DNA of 34,341 nt, taken from the NCBI GenBank assembly GCA_947630105.1, contig CANRGD010000007.1, positions 1 through 34,341 on the forward strand, in the 5' to 3' direction. The notes under the pieces were generated by a model that searched no databases, was not told the DNA's origin, and saw nothing but the letters and a program-made list of their open reading frames with translations. Below, in pieces: positions 9,265 through 18,484 of this stretch (position 1 is its first letter; every line of letters begins with the position of its first letter). The position numbers and the translations under genes are program-made. This DNA is from an uncultured Bacilli bacterium (GTDB lineage Bacteria > Bacillota_I > Bacilli_A > RF39 > UBA660).

Positions 9265-10023
9265 ATGGTGAGTGTTATGCCTAATTTACATAGTAATATT
9301 TCTTTTGGATTAGTAAATATACCTGTTGTTATGAACCCGTTAATAAAAAATAATGATACTTCATTTAATCAACTACACAAAAAGTGTATGCATAGAATAA
9401 AATATATTAAATATTGTGATTATTGTAAAAGTGAAGTATTAGAAAAAGATATTATTAAAGGATTTGAATATGAAAAAAATAATTATTTAACTTTTCCAAA
9501 AGATGAATTAGATAAATTAAAACCAGAAAATGAAAGAGAAATTGAAATAATTTCTTTTGTAGATATTAAAGAGATAGATCCTGCTTATTTTGAAAAAAGT
9601 TATATTTTACAGACAGAAAAAACTTCCAAAGCTTATGATTTATTTTGTGAAGCTTTAAAAAAGGTAAATAAAGTGGCATTAGCTAAAACAGTTTTAGGTA
9701 GTAAATTTTATTATTGTATTTTAAGATTTACAAAATTTGGTATTATTATGACAACTTTATTTTTTAAAGAAGAGGTTATTTTTCCAGATAGTAATAAAGA
9801 ACTGGAAGTAAATAATAAAGAATTAGATTTAGCTATAAAATTAATTGAAGAGAGATCTGGAAAATTTGAACCAGAGAAATATCAAGATGAATATCAAGAA
9901 AATATAAAAGAGGCAATTGAAGCTAAAATTAATGGTAAAACTGTTAAAAAAGTGAAAAAGCATCAAAAAGAGCAAGTTAGTGATTTGTTTGAAGCTTTGG
10001 AAAAGAGTCTTAAAAGAAAATGA
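9265..10023 (+). CDS. ku: Ku protein (bacterial NHEJ)
   Basis: NISFGLVNIPVVMNP, FNQLHKKCMHRIKY and GFEYEKNNYLTFPKDELDKLKPE motifs of bacterial Ku. Confidence 0.93.
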   Translation: MVSVMPNLHSNISFGLVNIPVVMNPLIKNNDTSFNQLHKKCMHRIKYIKYCDYCKSEVLEKDIIKGFEYEKNNYLTFPKDELDKLKPENEREIEIISFVDIKEIDPAYFEKSYILQTEKTSKAYDLFCEALKKVNKVALAKTVLGSKFYYCILRFTKFGIIMTTLFFKEEVIFPDSNKELEVNNKELDLAIKLIEERSGKFEPEKYQDEYQENIKEAIEAKINGKTVKKVKKHQKEQVSDLFEALEKSLKRK

Positions 10024-10910
10024 TAGATTTATGGAAAAATAGAAATTGGGAACCAATGTTATTAAAAGAAGAAGATAAAGTTTTTGATTCAGCAGATTTT
10101 TTGTATGAGTTAAAATTTGATGGACAAAGAGCTATTATTTTTGTTGATCCTAAAAATGTGAAAATAGTTAATAGGCATGCTAAAGATATTTCTTATTTAT
10201 TTCCTGAATTACAAAAATTAAAAACTATGGTAAAAGATAATGTTATTTTTGATGGAGAAATTGTTGCTTTTGAAAATAATATGCCTTCATTTACTAAATT
10301 ACAAGAAAGAACACATTTGAAAGATAAAATGAAAATTAAATATTATAGTGAAAGTAGACCTATTATTTTTGTGTGTTTTGATATTTTATATTGGGAGAAA
10401 AATTTAATTGATTTATCATTATGGGAAAGAAAAAAAATATTGAATAAATTTGCAGATAATGAATATTTTATAAAAAATAAGTTTGTTTTAGAGAAGGGTA
10501 AAGAATTATTTGAAAAAGTAAAAAAACTTAAGTTAGAAGGAATTGTTGCAAAAAATAAAAATAGTTTATATTATACAAATACAAGAACAGATAATTGGAT
10601 AAAAATAAAAAATTTAAAGAGGGAGTCTTTTTTTATAGGAGGATATGTAGATAATAAGAGTAATGTAGGCTCACTTTGTTTAGGAGAGTATCAAAATGGA
10701 GTATTTAATTTTGTAGGAAAGGTAAGTGTAGCAAAGAAATATAAAGGTTGGCAACAAGTGAAGGTAGCAAAAAAATTAATAAAATCACCTTTTAGTAACT
10801 TTGATGAAAAGGTAAATTTTGTGATGCCTAAATATAAATGTATTGTTAAGTATTTAGAAAGAACAAAAAATGGTCATCTTCGACAACCTATTTTTGAAGA
10901 AATGAATTAA
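10020..10910 (+). CDS. ATP-dependent DNA ligase, LigD ligase-domain type (stand-alone)
   Basis: Nucleotidyltransferase motif YELKFDGQRAIIF, FDGEIVAF, EGIVAKNKNSLY; ATGA overlap with ku. Confidence 0.92.
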   Translation: MIDLWKNRNWEPMLLKEEDKVFDSADFLYELKFDGQRAIIFVDPKNVKIVNRHAKDISYLFPELQKLKTMVKDNVIFDGEIVAFENNMPSFTKLQERTHLKDKMKIKYYSESRPIIFVCFDILYWEKNLIDLSLWERKKILNKFADNEYFIKNKFVLEKGKELFEKVKKLKLEGIVAKNKNSLYYTNTRTDNWIKIKNLKRESFFIGGYVDNKSNVGSLCLGEYQNGVFNFVGKVSVAKKYKGWQQVKVAKKLIKSPFSNFDEKVNFVMPKYKCIVKYLERTKNGHLRQPIFEEMN

Positions 10911-10917
10911 AATTTTC

Positions 10918-10946
10918 TTGACTTGCTTAGAAATTAGTGGTAATAT
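10918..10946 (+). promoter_or_regulatory. Sigma-70-type promoter for the tRNA pair
   Basis: TTGACT (10918-10923), 17-bp spacer, TAATAT (10941-10946), just upstream of the tRNAs. Confidence 0.65.
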
Positions 10947-10979
10947 TATAAGTGCCTTGGAAAAGATAGCTAGTAGCTT

Positions 10980-11056
10980 GCGCTCGTAGCTCAGTTGGAT
11001 AGAGTGTTTGGCTACGAACCAAAAGGTCAGGGGTTCGAATCCCTTCGAGCGCACCA
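10980..11056 (+). tRNA. tRNA-Arg (ACG)
   Basis: GCGCTCG/CGAGCGC acceptor stem, anticodon loop CTACGAA, GGTTCGAAT T-loop, encoded CCA. Confidence 0.95.
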
Positions 11057-11059
11057 CTT

Positions 11060-11136
11060 CGGGAAGTGGCTCAACTTGGTAGAGCACTTGGTTTGGGACC
11101 AAGGGGTTGCAGGTTCAAATCCTGTCTTCCCGACCA
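11060..11136 (+). tRNA. tRNA-Pro (TGG)
   Basis: CGGGAAG/CTTCCCG acceptor stem, anticodon loop TTTGGGA, GGTTCAAAT T-loop, encoded CCA. Confidence 0.95.
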
Positions 11137-11147
11137 TTTTGATTGTG

Positions 11148-11173
11148 AAGCCTTATATTAAAGGCTTTTTTTT
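11148..11173 (+). terminator. Intrinsic terminator after tRNA pair
   Basis: AAGCCTT-atatta-AAGGCTT followed by T8. Confidence 0.75.
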
Positions 11174-11181
11174 ATATTTAG

Positions 11182-11214
11182 GATGCATAAATGTATTTCT
11201 TTATGCATCTTTTT
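11182..11214 (+). terminator. Second hairpin terminator
   Basis: GATGCATAAA-tgtatttc-TTTATGCATC followed by T5. Confidence 0.65.
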
Positions 11215-11360
11215 AGTTTTTGACATATTATAAGTTTTATTTTAAAATTAATAGTGAAGATGAAAATTTTAGATTTAACTCAATAGGCAAATAAGAAAAT
11301 TATTTTTTTTATAAAAAAATATAGGTAAAACTAATTTGATGATTATATGGAGGCAGGCTT

Positions 11361-13319
11361 ATGTATAATGAAAAATATATAAGAGATTTTGATGAAGAAA
11401 CTTATCTTAAGTATTTAAGTAATAGGAATGCATTAAAAGAAATTGCTGATGCTTATATTAATCAATATCATAATCCTACATATGATTGTACCATTGCCTT
11501 TAAAGAATCATTAGATCATTATATTTTAAAACAAATAAAAAGTAATCCTAATTTTATAAAAACAGTCCAGTTTAAAAACTATAGAGATTATCTAAATTAT
11601 ATCTTTTCAAATAGAATAAGTAGTGGAAATAATCAATTAGAGTATAATACTAATATTCTTTTTTCAGATGAAAAAGCAAAAAAATTAATACTTTCTTATT
11701 ATAATCAAAATGCACAAAATAAAATAAAAGAAATTATTGCACATAATGAAAATAGAGTTAAAGTTATTTCTAATAAATTAGTAAAAAGAGAAAAATTGTC
11801 ACAAATAGAGTTTGATTTTATAGGGGATTATTTATATACAAAGAAAGATTTTAATTTGCCTGTTTATAAAAATTATATTGAATATATATTAAATGAAATG
11901 CAGTATAATCCTCAATTAGCTAATTCACCTCAAGTTATTGCAGGATATATTGCGTATTTACCTAATTTTTTTAAAGATGGTTGTGAAAATAGTAGAATAC
12001 TTTTAACAAATGGATATTCAAGTGATTATAATTATATATTACCTAGTGTTTTAAATAATATAGTTAAACAAGAAAAAGCAAAAAACGGATATGATAAAAC
12101 AATAAAGTATTTGGGGTTGTATTCATCAGGAGATAAATATATTTCTATTTCAAAAAGTGAAGTTGAATCTCTTTCTTTAACTTCATCAGAATCATTAGAT
12201 ATTTCTAGAACCATGAAAAATAAGGATTTATATTGGATAAGTATGGTTTGTTTTCATGAATTATCTCATCAATATCAAGCTAGACATATGAAAGATGCAA
12301 AATTTAATAGTAGTGGTTTTTCTATGTTATTAAAAAGATTAATGATAAATAAAGTAGATTATAGTAATAATCATGATAGTTATGAGATGGAGATTGAAGC
12401 AGATGAAATTTCTTGGAAAAAAATGTATGACTATATAAGAAAATTTAGACTTGGAAAAACTAAAGCTACTGATAAGCCTTATATTTTAGAACAATTGAAA
12501 AAGTGTCAAAAAAATCAAAAAGCTGTTTATTCTAGAAGAACATTTTTAACAAAAAAAACTAGTTCAAAAGCTAACTATTTTGAAGAAGATATGGAAATAA
12601 TTAATAATAATTTTAAAGTAATAAATAATTATTCTCTTTATTTTAAAAAAATGCGAGAACATTATCCAATGTTACAAAGATTATTTACAGAAAATGGACA
12701 AATAAAAACAAGTATTATTTTAAATGAAAATATTACAAGTAAAAATATGGTAGGATTAGAAAACAACATAATGAGTAGTGAAATATCTAACTATATTTTA
12801 ACGAATGGGTATGATACATTAAAAAAACATGTACTAGAAGATAATTTAATAAAAAACCAAATTCGTAATTTAATGATTAATATTTATAATACATATCATT
12901 TAGATAAAATGTACATAGAAGCATTAAATAAAGTTGATTTAAATCAATTTAGGGAAACAAAGCATAATTTTGATTTAACTAACATCAGGGAAAAATATTT
13001 AGAAAGATTTATAAGAATTGCTCAATTAGTATATAAAGAAAGGGAATTGGTTCAAATAATAAAAAGAAGGTATCCTAATTTTGATATAGAACAATTTGCT
13101 AATCCAAAATACGCAATTTGGAATTATGAGGATATGTTTAATTATTTATATAATGCTTCTAAGGGAATAATATATGAAAGTGAATTAGAAGATATATTAA
13201 AAAAATATGAAAACTCAAAAGATGAAGTTTTAATGAATCTTGCTAGTAAAACTAGAAAAGCATTAATTTCTAGTCAAATGGATAATTTATCAGATTCAAA
13301 ACAAAAAGCAAGCAATTAA
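11361..13319 (+). CDS. Uncharacterised large protein with HExxH gluzincin-like motif
   Basis: 652 aa; CFHELSHQYQARHM followed about 45 aa later by EIEADEISW, a zinc-metallopeptidase-like arrangement. No signal peptide evident. Confidence 0.6.
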   Translation: MYNEKYIRDFDEETYLKYLSNRNALKEIADAYINQYHNPTYDCTIAFKESLDHYILKQIKSNPNFIKTVQFKNYRDYLNYIFSNRISSGNNQLEYNTNILFSDEKAKKLILSYYNQNAQNKIKEIIAHNENRVKVISNKLVKREKLSQIEFDFIGDYLYTKKDFNLPVYKNYIEYILNEMQYNPQLANSPQVIAGYIAYLPNFFKDGCENSRILLTNGYSSDYNYILPSVLNNIVKQEKAKNGYDKTIKYLGLYSSGDKYISISKSEVESLSLTSSESLDISRTMKNKDLYWISMVCFHELSHQYQARHMKDAKFNSSGFSMLLKRLMINKVDYSNNHDSYEMEIEADEISWKKMYDYIRKFRLGKTKATDKPYILEQLKKCQKNQKAVYSRRTFLTKKTSSKANYFEEDMEIINNNFKVINNYSLYFKKMREHYPMLQRLFTENGQIKTSIILNENITSKNMVGLENNIMSSEISNYILTNGYDTLKKHVLEDNLIKNQIRNLMINIYNTYHLDKMYIEALNKVDLNQFRETKHNFDLTNIREKYLERFIRIAQLVYKERELVQIIKRRYPNFDIEQFANPKYAIWNYEDMFNYLYNASKGIIYESELEDILKKYENSKDEVLMNLASKTRKALISSQMDNLSDSKQKASN

Positions 13320-13370
13320 GATATAGTTTATTTGTTTAAAAAATTAGCTAATTTAATGAAAAGTAAAAAA

Positions 13371-13419
13371 ATAAAAAGAGTTTATATTATTAGTTGATAA
13401 TACTCTTTTTATTTTTTTG
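13371..13419. terminator. Bidirectional terminator between convergent genes
   Basis: ATAAAAAGAGT ... ACTCTTTTTAT followed by T7, between + gene ending 13319 and - gene ending 13436. Confidence 0.65.
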
Positions 13420-13435
13420 CAAAATTATTTTTAAA

Positions 13436-14206
13436 TTAATTAAAAGTTACACTTTCTAAAATAGTTTTGATTAAATCATCATTAAAATATTCAAGATTAA
13501 AGAATTGTAAATTATATTGGAGATCATCTTTTAAAATATTAACTTGTTTAAAATTGCCAATTTTAAGAATATAACCATTTAAATCTCCAGTAATTATTGT
13601 TACTTCTTCAGCTGTTGGTAAAACAACTGATAAAAACATATTGTAGGAGTAATTTTGTTTCATTGTTTTGGTAGATGAAAATAAATTACTTTTTAAAATT
13701 CCATTTTCTTTAATAAATTTTATTAAATCTACGTCATCATTAATATTATTCTTTTTTAAGAACTCTTGGCGATAATTTTGAGTGGTAAACTTTTGAGGAG
13801 TATTAGTAGTGATGGTATTAGTTCCATTATAAAAAGTAATTTCATCATTACTATAGGAAAATAATTTATGAAAAGAATCAAAACTGTCAATGATAAAAGT
13901 AGCTTGAATGTTATTTTTATCAAGTTGATATTGAGTATAAGGATCTTTATCTTTAATGAGGTTAAAATCTTGAAAAACGTTAATAAAATTGATGTTTTTA
14001 TGTGTTATGTAATCAAAAGTTAGATTTTTTTCAGTCTTTATTTCCAGTGTTTTTAAATTTTTAAATTGATTAAAAATTTTTAAGTCATCTTGAGTAGGAT
14101 GAAATTCATAATATTTTAAAGTAAACAATTTGTATCCTAAAATAGAAATTAAAATAATAAATAAACTAAACAAAATAATTTTTCTTTTTTTCTTTTCCTT
14201 TTTCAT
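13436..14206 (-). CDS. Hypothetical membrane-anchored protein
   Basis: 256 aa with N-terminal KKEKKKRKIILFSLFIILISILGYKLF TM anchor. Confidence 0.65.
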   Translation of the reverse strand: MKKEKKKRKIILFSLFIILISILGYKLFTLKYYEFHPTQDDLKIFNQFKNLKTLEIKTEKNLTFDYITHKNINFINVFQDFNLIKDKDPYTQYQLDKNNIQATFIIDSFDSFHKLFSYSNDEITFYNGTNTITTNTPQKFTTQNYRQEFLKKNNINDDVDLIKFIKENGILKSNLFSSTKTMKQNYSYNMFLSVVLPTAEEVTIITGDLNGYILKIGNFKQVNILKDDLQYNLQFFNLEYFNDDLIKTILESVTFN

Positions 14207-14302
14207 AAATTATACTTCCTTCCTTTTAATATTATTATAATTTGATCATTTTATATTACAAGTTATTAGAAAAAACTTTACAAAAATTACCAATTAATTT
14301 TA

Positions 14303-14316
14303 CGAACAAATGTTTT
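14303..14316. promoter_or_regulatory. LexA/DinR-like SOS box
   Basis: CGAACAAATGTTTT matches 13 of 14 positions of the Bacillus-type CGAACRNRYGTTYG; TATAAT lies at 14336-14341. Confidence 0.5.
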
Positions 14317-14357
14317 CTTTTTGTCTTTTTTTTAGTATAATATATTTGGTGATAAAA

Positions 14358-15578
14358 ATGGATATTAAAGAAAAGTTAATAATATTAGCTGATAGTGCTA
14401 AATATGATGCATCTTGTTCTTCTAGTGGGAGTAATAGAAAAACAAAGAATGGATTAGGGACTACTTCCATAGCAGGAATATGTCATTCTTTTGCGAGTGA
14501 TGGGAGATGTATTTCTTTATTAAAAATTTTAATGACTAATTGTTGCTGCTATGACTGTAAATATTGTTTAAATAGAAAAAGTAATAATATAAAAAGAGCT
14601 ATATTTACAAAAGAAGAAATTTGTGAAATTACGCTAAATTTTTATCGACGAAATTATATAGAAGGATTATTTCTTAGTTCGGGGATTATAAAGAATCCCG
14701 ATTATACAATGAATTTGATGATTGAGGCCATTTCTTTTTTACGAAAAAAATATCATTTTGGAGGATATATACATGCTAAAGCAATACCGGGAGCAAGCGA
14801 ATATTTAATTAAAAAATTAGGCCAACTTGTTGATAGGATGAGTGCAAATATAGAACTACCTACCGAAAATGGATTAAAACTTTTAGCACCAAATAAAGAA
14901 TCAACAAAAGTAACAAAAATTATGAAATATGTTGATAATAATAGAAATGCAAGATTTGTACCTGCAGGACAAAGTACACAAATGATTATAGGAGCTACTA
15001 ATGAATCAGACTTAGAAATAATGAGTAAAAGTGCCTCTTTATATAATAGTTATAAATTAAAAAGAGTTTTTTATTCAGCATATATTCCTGTTAATAATGA
15101 TAAATTATTACCTAGTTTAAAATTACCACCTTTAAAAAGAGAAAATAGATTGTATCAAGCAGATTTTTTACTTAGATTCTATAAGTTTAAAGTTCCAGAT
15201 ATTTTAGATGAAAAAAATCCTAATTTCAATTTATTAATAGATCCGAAAGCTGATTGGGCATTACGACATTTAGAAGAATTTCCTAAAGAAATAAATTCAG
15301 CTTCTTATGATGAGTTGTTGAAAATACCAGGAGTAGGAGTAAAATCTGCCAAAAGAATAATTTCAGCTAGAAAATATTTTAAGTTAACTTTTAATGATTT
15401 AAGTAAGTTAGGTATTGTATTAAAAAGAGCTAAATATTTTATATTATGTGGAGGAAAATATTTTATAGATGGTAATAATTTTAAAAGAAATTTTATTGAA
15501 AAAAATTTGATTTTAGAAGATAAAATTTATGAAACTACTTCTAATGAACAATTAAAACTGTCTTTATTTGATGAGTAA
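14358..15578 (+). CDS. Putative DNA modification/repair radical SAM protein (TIGR03916-like) with C-terminal helix-hairpin-helix
   Basis: CxxxCxxC-type cluster (CCCYDCKYCLNR), LFLSSGI, ELLKIPGVGVKSAKRI HhH. ATG at 14358 preferred over the ORF-track start at 14310, which lies upstream of the TATAAT. Confidence 0.85.
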   Translation: MDIKEKLIILADSAKYDASCSSSGSNRKTKNGLGTTSIAGICHSFASDGRCISLLKILMTNCCCYDCKYCLNRKSNNIKRAIFTKEEICEITLNFYRRNYIEGLFLSSGIIKNPDYTMNLMIEAISFLRKKYHFGGYIHAKAIPGASEYLIKKLGQLVDRMSANIELPTENGLKLLAPNKESTKVTKIMKYVDNNRNARFVPAGQSTQMIIGATNESDLEIMSKSASLYNSYKLKRVFYSAYIPVNNDKLLPSLKLPPLKRENRLYQADFLLRFYKFKVPDILDEKNPNFNLLIDPKADWALRHLEEFPKEINSASYDELLKIPGVGVKSAKRIISARKYFKLTFNDLSKLGIVLKRAKYFILCGGKYFIDGNNFKRNFIEKNLILEDKIYETTSNEQLKLSLFDE

Positions 15579-16326
15579 AAGTAATTATATATATTTATAT
15601 GATGGTAGTTTTATAAATCTTTTAAATCTTATTAAAATTTTGTTAAAGAAAAAAATAATTCCTCAAAATATAAAAGATGATACTTATTTACCTAATTTAT
15701 TAGAGCAAAGTTTTAAATTTAAAATTGAAGATGATGAGAAAGTAATTCAAGAAATTATTAATGGGACTAGTAAAAATATCTTAACAACAATTTATTATTT
15801 ATTTTTATCAAATGAGGAGAATAAAGAGTTGTTGATTTATTATTTTTTAGTTCATAGTTTAAAGTTTAAAAATAAGGTTTATTATATGCGAAATTTAAAG
15901 AGTGTGGATAAAGCTTTAAAAGTAGTTATGTATGTAAGTCATGAAAATCATAAATTTAAAGGTTTTGTTCGTTTTAAAGAGTTAGCTAATAATATTTTGT
16001 ATGCAGAAATATCTCCAGTGAACAATATTTTGCCAATTTTATCAAATTATTTTAAAAAGAGATTAAAAAATGAATTTTTTATTATTAAAGATGTAAAGAG
16101 AAATATTGTTAGTGTATATGATAAGAAAGATTTTTACATACTAGATGGTGAAGAGTTTAAATTAATAGGAAATAAGGAAAGTTCTTCAGAAAAATTAATT
16201 CAAGATATGTGGATAGCATTTTATAAAACAATTGGAATAAAGGAACGAAAAAATGATCGCTGTCGCAGGAATTTTATGCCAAAAAAATATTGGAAAAATA
16301 TTATTGAAATGAGGGATGAATTATGA
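15571..16326 (+). CDS. TIGR03915-like putative DNA repair partner of the radical SAM protein
   Basis: Directly follows and overlaps the radical SAM gene; N-term YLYDGSFINLLN and C-term RRNFMPKKYWKNIIE are typical. ATG at 15571 (TTG at 15568 is an alternative). Confidence 0.8.
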   Translation: MSKSNYIYLYDGSFINLLNLIKILLKKKIIPQNIKDDTYLPNLLEQSFKFKIEDDEKVIQEIINGTSKNILTTIYYLFLSNEENKELLIYYFLVHSLKFKNKVYYMRNLKSVDKALKVVMYVSHENHKFKGFVRFKELANNILYAEISPVNNILPILSNYFKKRLKNEFFIIKDVKRNIVSVYDKKDFYILDGEEFKLIGNKESSSEKLIQDMWIAFYKTIGIKERKNDRCRRNFMPKKYWKNIIEMRDEL

Positions 16327-17873
16327 AAAAAGTAGTTGCGGGAAAAGAGTTAAATGATAAGATGGATCAAGCAATTGAATTACTTTGTAATACGGTAAAA
16401 ACAACTTTAGGGCCTAAGGGAAGTAATATTATAATTGATCATTCAGCATTTAATCCTTTTATAACTAATGATGGTGTAACAATTGCTGAAAATATTGAAA
16501 GTGATGATGCTATTATTAATACAATTTTACAATTAGCAAAAGAAGCATCTATTAATACAAATTCTACGGTTGGGGATGGAACTACTACGACACTTGTGTT
16601 ACTACAAAGTATTTATAATTTAGGTAAAAAAATGATAAATGATGGTATGAATCCAATACTTTTAAAAAAAGAATTAGCTAGGTCTACAAAAGAAATAATT
16701 AAATTAATAACTCAATATAGTCATATTCCATCAGAAGAAGAATTATTAAATATTATAGTAACATCAGCAAATTCAAAAGAAATAGGAAAAGATATATATC
16801 AAGCTTATACTTTAACAACTGATTCAAGAACAATATATTTAAAAGAAAGTAATAATGAGAAAACAGAAATTATATATAAAAAAGGTTATGTTATTGATAC
16901 TTTAATTGCTTCTACATTTTTCTTTAAAGATGAAAAAGAAATTAATATTACTTATCCTTATATACTTATATTAAATAATACAGTGGATAATATGGAAGAT
17001 ATAGCTAGAGTAATTAATGAAGTTATAAGTACAAATAGATCTTTAATAATTATGGCAGAAGATTATAGTGACTTTTTTGTTAAACAAGTAATTAATTTAT
17101 TTCTGGAAAATAATTTATTGATTTATTTATTAAAAGTTCCGGAATATGGAAGTAGAAAATTAGATATATTTAATGATTTAGCACTTATTAGTAATGCAAA
17201 AATTGTAGATGATGTTTTAAATATTAATTTTAATTCTTTAGGACAAGTAGAAAGTGTAAAAATAAATAGTGAGGAAACTACTTTTTCTTTTGTTACTACA
17301 GAAAAAATAAAAAGTAAAATTAAAAGACTTGAAGATTTAATAAATGAAAGTAATGAAGGCGAAAAAGAATTTTTATTAAGACGAATAACAATGTTTAAAA
17401 AAGGAGTAGTGGATATTTGTATAGGAGCGCCTACTAAAACAGAAAGAAGAGAAAGAAAAATGCGTTATGATGATGCCTTGTGTTCATTACGTTCAGCTAG
17501 TAAAGGAGTTTTACCAGGAGGTGGAGTTATTCTTTATAAATTGGGATTTAATATTAAAGAAACTACAAGAGGAGAAAGTATTTTAAAAGAAGCATTAAAA
17601 ACACCTTTAAAACAAATTTTAATTAATTCAGGTTTAGATTATGAAAAAATAATTAATGAGTTAAAAAAAGATGATTTTAATAAAATATTTAATGTTAAAA
17701 CTAATAATTATGAGAGTATGGATAAGAGTGAAATATTAGATTCTACTTCTGTATTATGTAATAGTATTAGTAATGCAGTTTCAATTTCAAGTATGTTGTT
17801 AACGACAACTTCTTTAATTATTAATGAATATATAAATAATACAGAAAAAATTAGTGAATTTGCTGAATTATAA
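16323..17873 (+). CDS. Divergent GroEL/Cpn60 chaperonin paralog
   Basis: TVKTTLGPKGSNIII, TNDGVTIA, NSTVGDGTTTTLVL, RYDDALCSLRSASKGVLPGGGVILY; no C-terminal GGM tail; ATGA overlap with the upstream gene. Confidence 0.9.
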   Translation: MKKVVAGKELNDKMDQAIELLCNTVKTTLGPKGSNIIIDHSAFNPFITNDGVTIAENIESDDAIINTILQLAKEASINTNSTVGDGTTTTLVLLQSIYNLGKKMINDGMNPILLKKELARSTKEIIKLITQYSHIPSEEELLNIIVTSANSKEIGKDIYQAYTLTTDSRTIYLKESNNEKTEIIYKKGYVIDTLIASTFFFKDEKEINITYPYILILNNTVDNMEDIARVINEVISTNRSLIIMAEDYSDFFVKQVINLFLENNLLIYLLKVPEYGSRKLDIFNDLALISNAKIVDDVLNINFNSLGQVESVKINSEETTFSFVTTEKIKSKIKRLEDLINESNEGEKEFLLRRITMFKKGVVDICIGAPTKTERRERKMRYDDALCSLRSASKGVLPGGGVILYKLGFNIKETTRGESILKEALKTPLKQILINSGLDYEKIINELKKDDFNKIFNVKTNNYESMDKSEILDSTSVLCNSISNAVSISSMLLTTTSLIINEYINNTEKISEFAEL

Positions 17874-17936
17874 GGTAAAAATAAAAAAATATGATATAAT
17901 AGATATGGAGTTATATAAGAAAGAAGAAGGTTTATT

Positions 17937-18473
17937 ATGAAATTTGATTATGACTTAAGTTCTAATTATTTAAAATATCATAATATTGCTCAAGGAATAT
18001 CCATTAATAAGAAAAGAATAAAGAAAAAAAGAAAGAAAAAAATAGTTGGATTTTTAGAGTTTATTTTAACTGATTTTTTAAGTTTATTTTTAATATTAAT
18101 TATAGGAACAGTAATATGTTTATTTATAGATAATAATTTTATAATTAGTATATTTACTTTAATAATATCTATTTTATTTACTACTTTAATAGCAGCTAGT
18201 TTACTTTTTGTTAGTATTTATTTTATAAATAAAAAAGAAGAAATTAAAGGAAGTATAATAATAGATAAAGATGGAATAAGTGATATTGATAGTTCTACTT
18301 TAATGAAATTTAATTGGAGTAAAATAGATTTTGTAGTTTTAAAAAAAGATGTAATGGTGGTTATTTTAAAACATCCTTATTTAATAATTGTTGCGAATAA
18401 TGTTGATAAGGAAAAAGTAAAACAAGTAATTAGAGCTTTTGATGATAAATTATTAATAATTGAAAGTAATTAA
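17937..18473 (+). CDS. Small membrane protein, possibly YcxB-like C-terminus
   Basis: Two TM segments and a C-terminal PH-like segment (IIIDKDGISDIDSSTLMKFNWSKIDFVVLKKD). Confidence 0.55.
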   Translation: MKFDYDLSSNYLKYHNIAQGISINKKRIKKKRKKKIVGFLEFILTDFLSLFLILIIGTVICLFIDNNFIISIFTLIISILFTTLIAASLLFVSIYFINKKEEIKGSIIIDKDGISDIDSSTLMKFNWSKIDFVVLKKDVMVVILKHPYLIIVANNVDKEKVKQVIRAFDDKLLIIESN

Positions 18474-18484
18474 GGAGGATAAGT

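Noticed and set aside
10854-11216. ORFs 10854..11102 (-) and 10995..11216 (+)
   Set aside because: Both run through the tRNA-Arg and tRNA-Pro genes; the encoded peptides (EPKGQGFESLRAH, GVAGSNPVFPT) are translated tRNA sequence.
14310-14357. Upstream extension of the radical-SAM ORF (MFSFCLFFSIIYLVIK)
   Set aside because: The TATAAT at 14336-14341 lies inside this stretch, so ATG 14358 is the better start.
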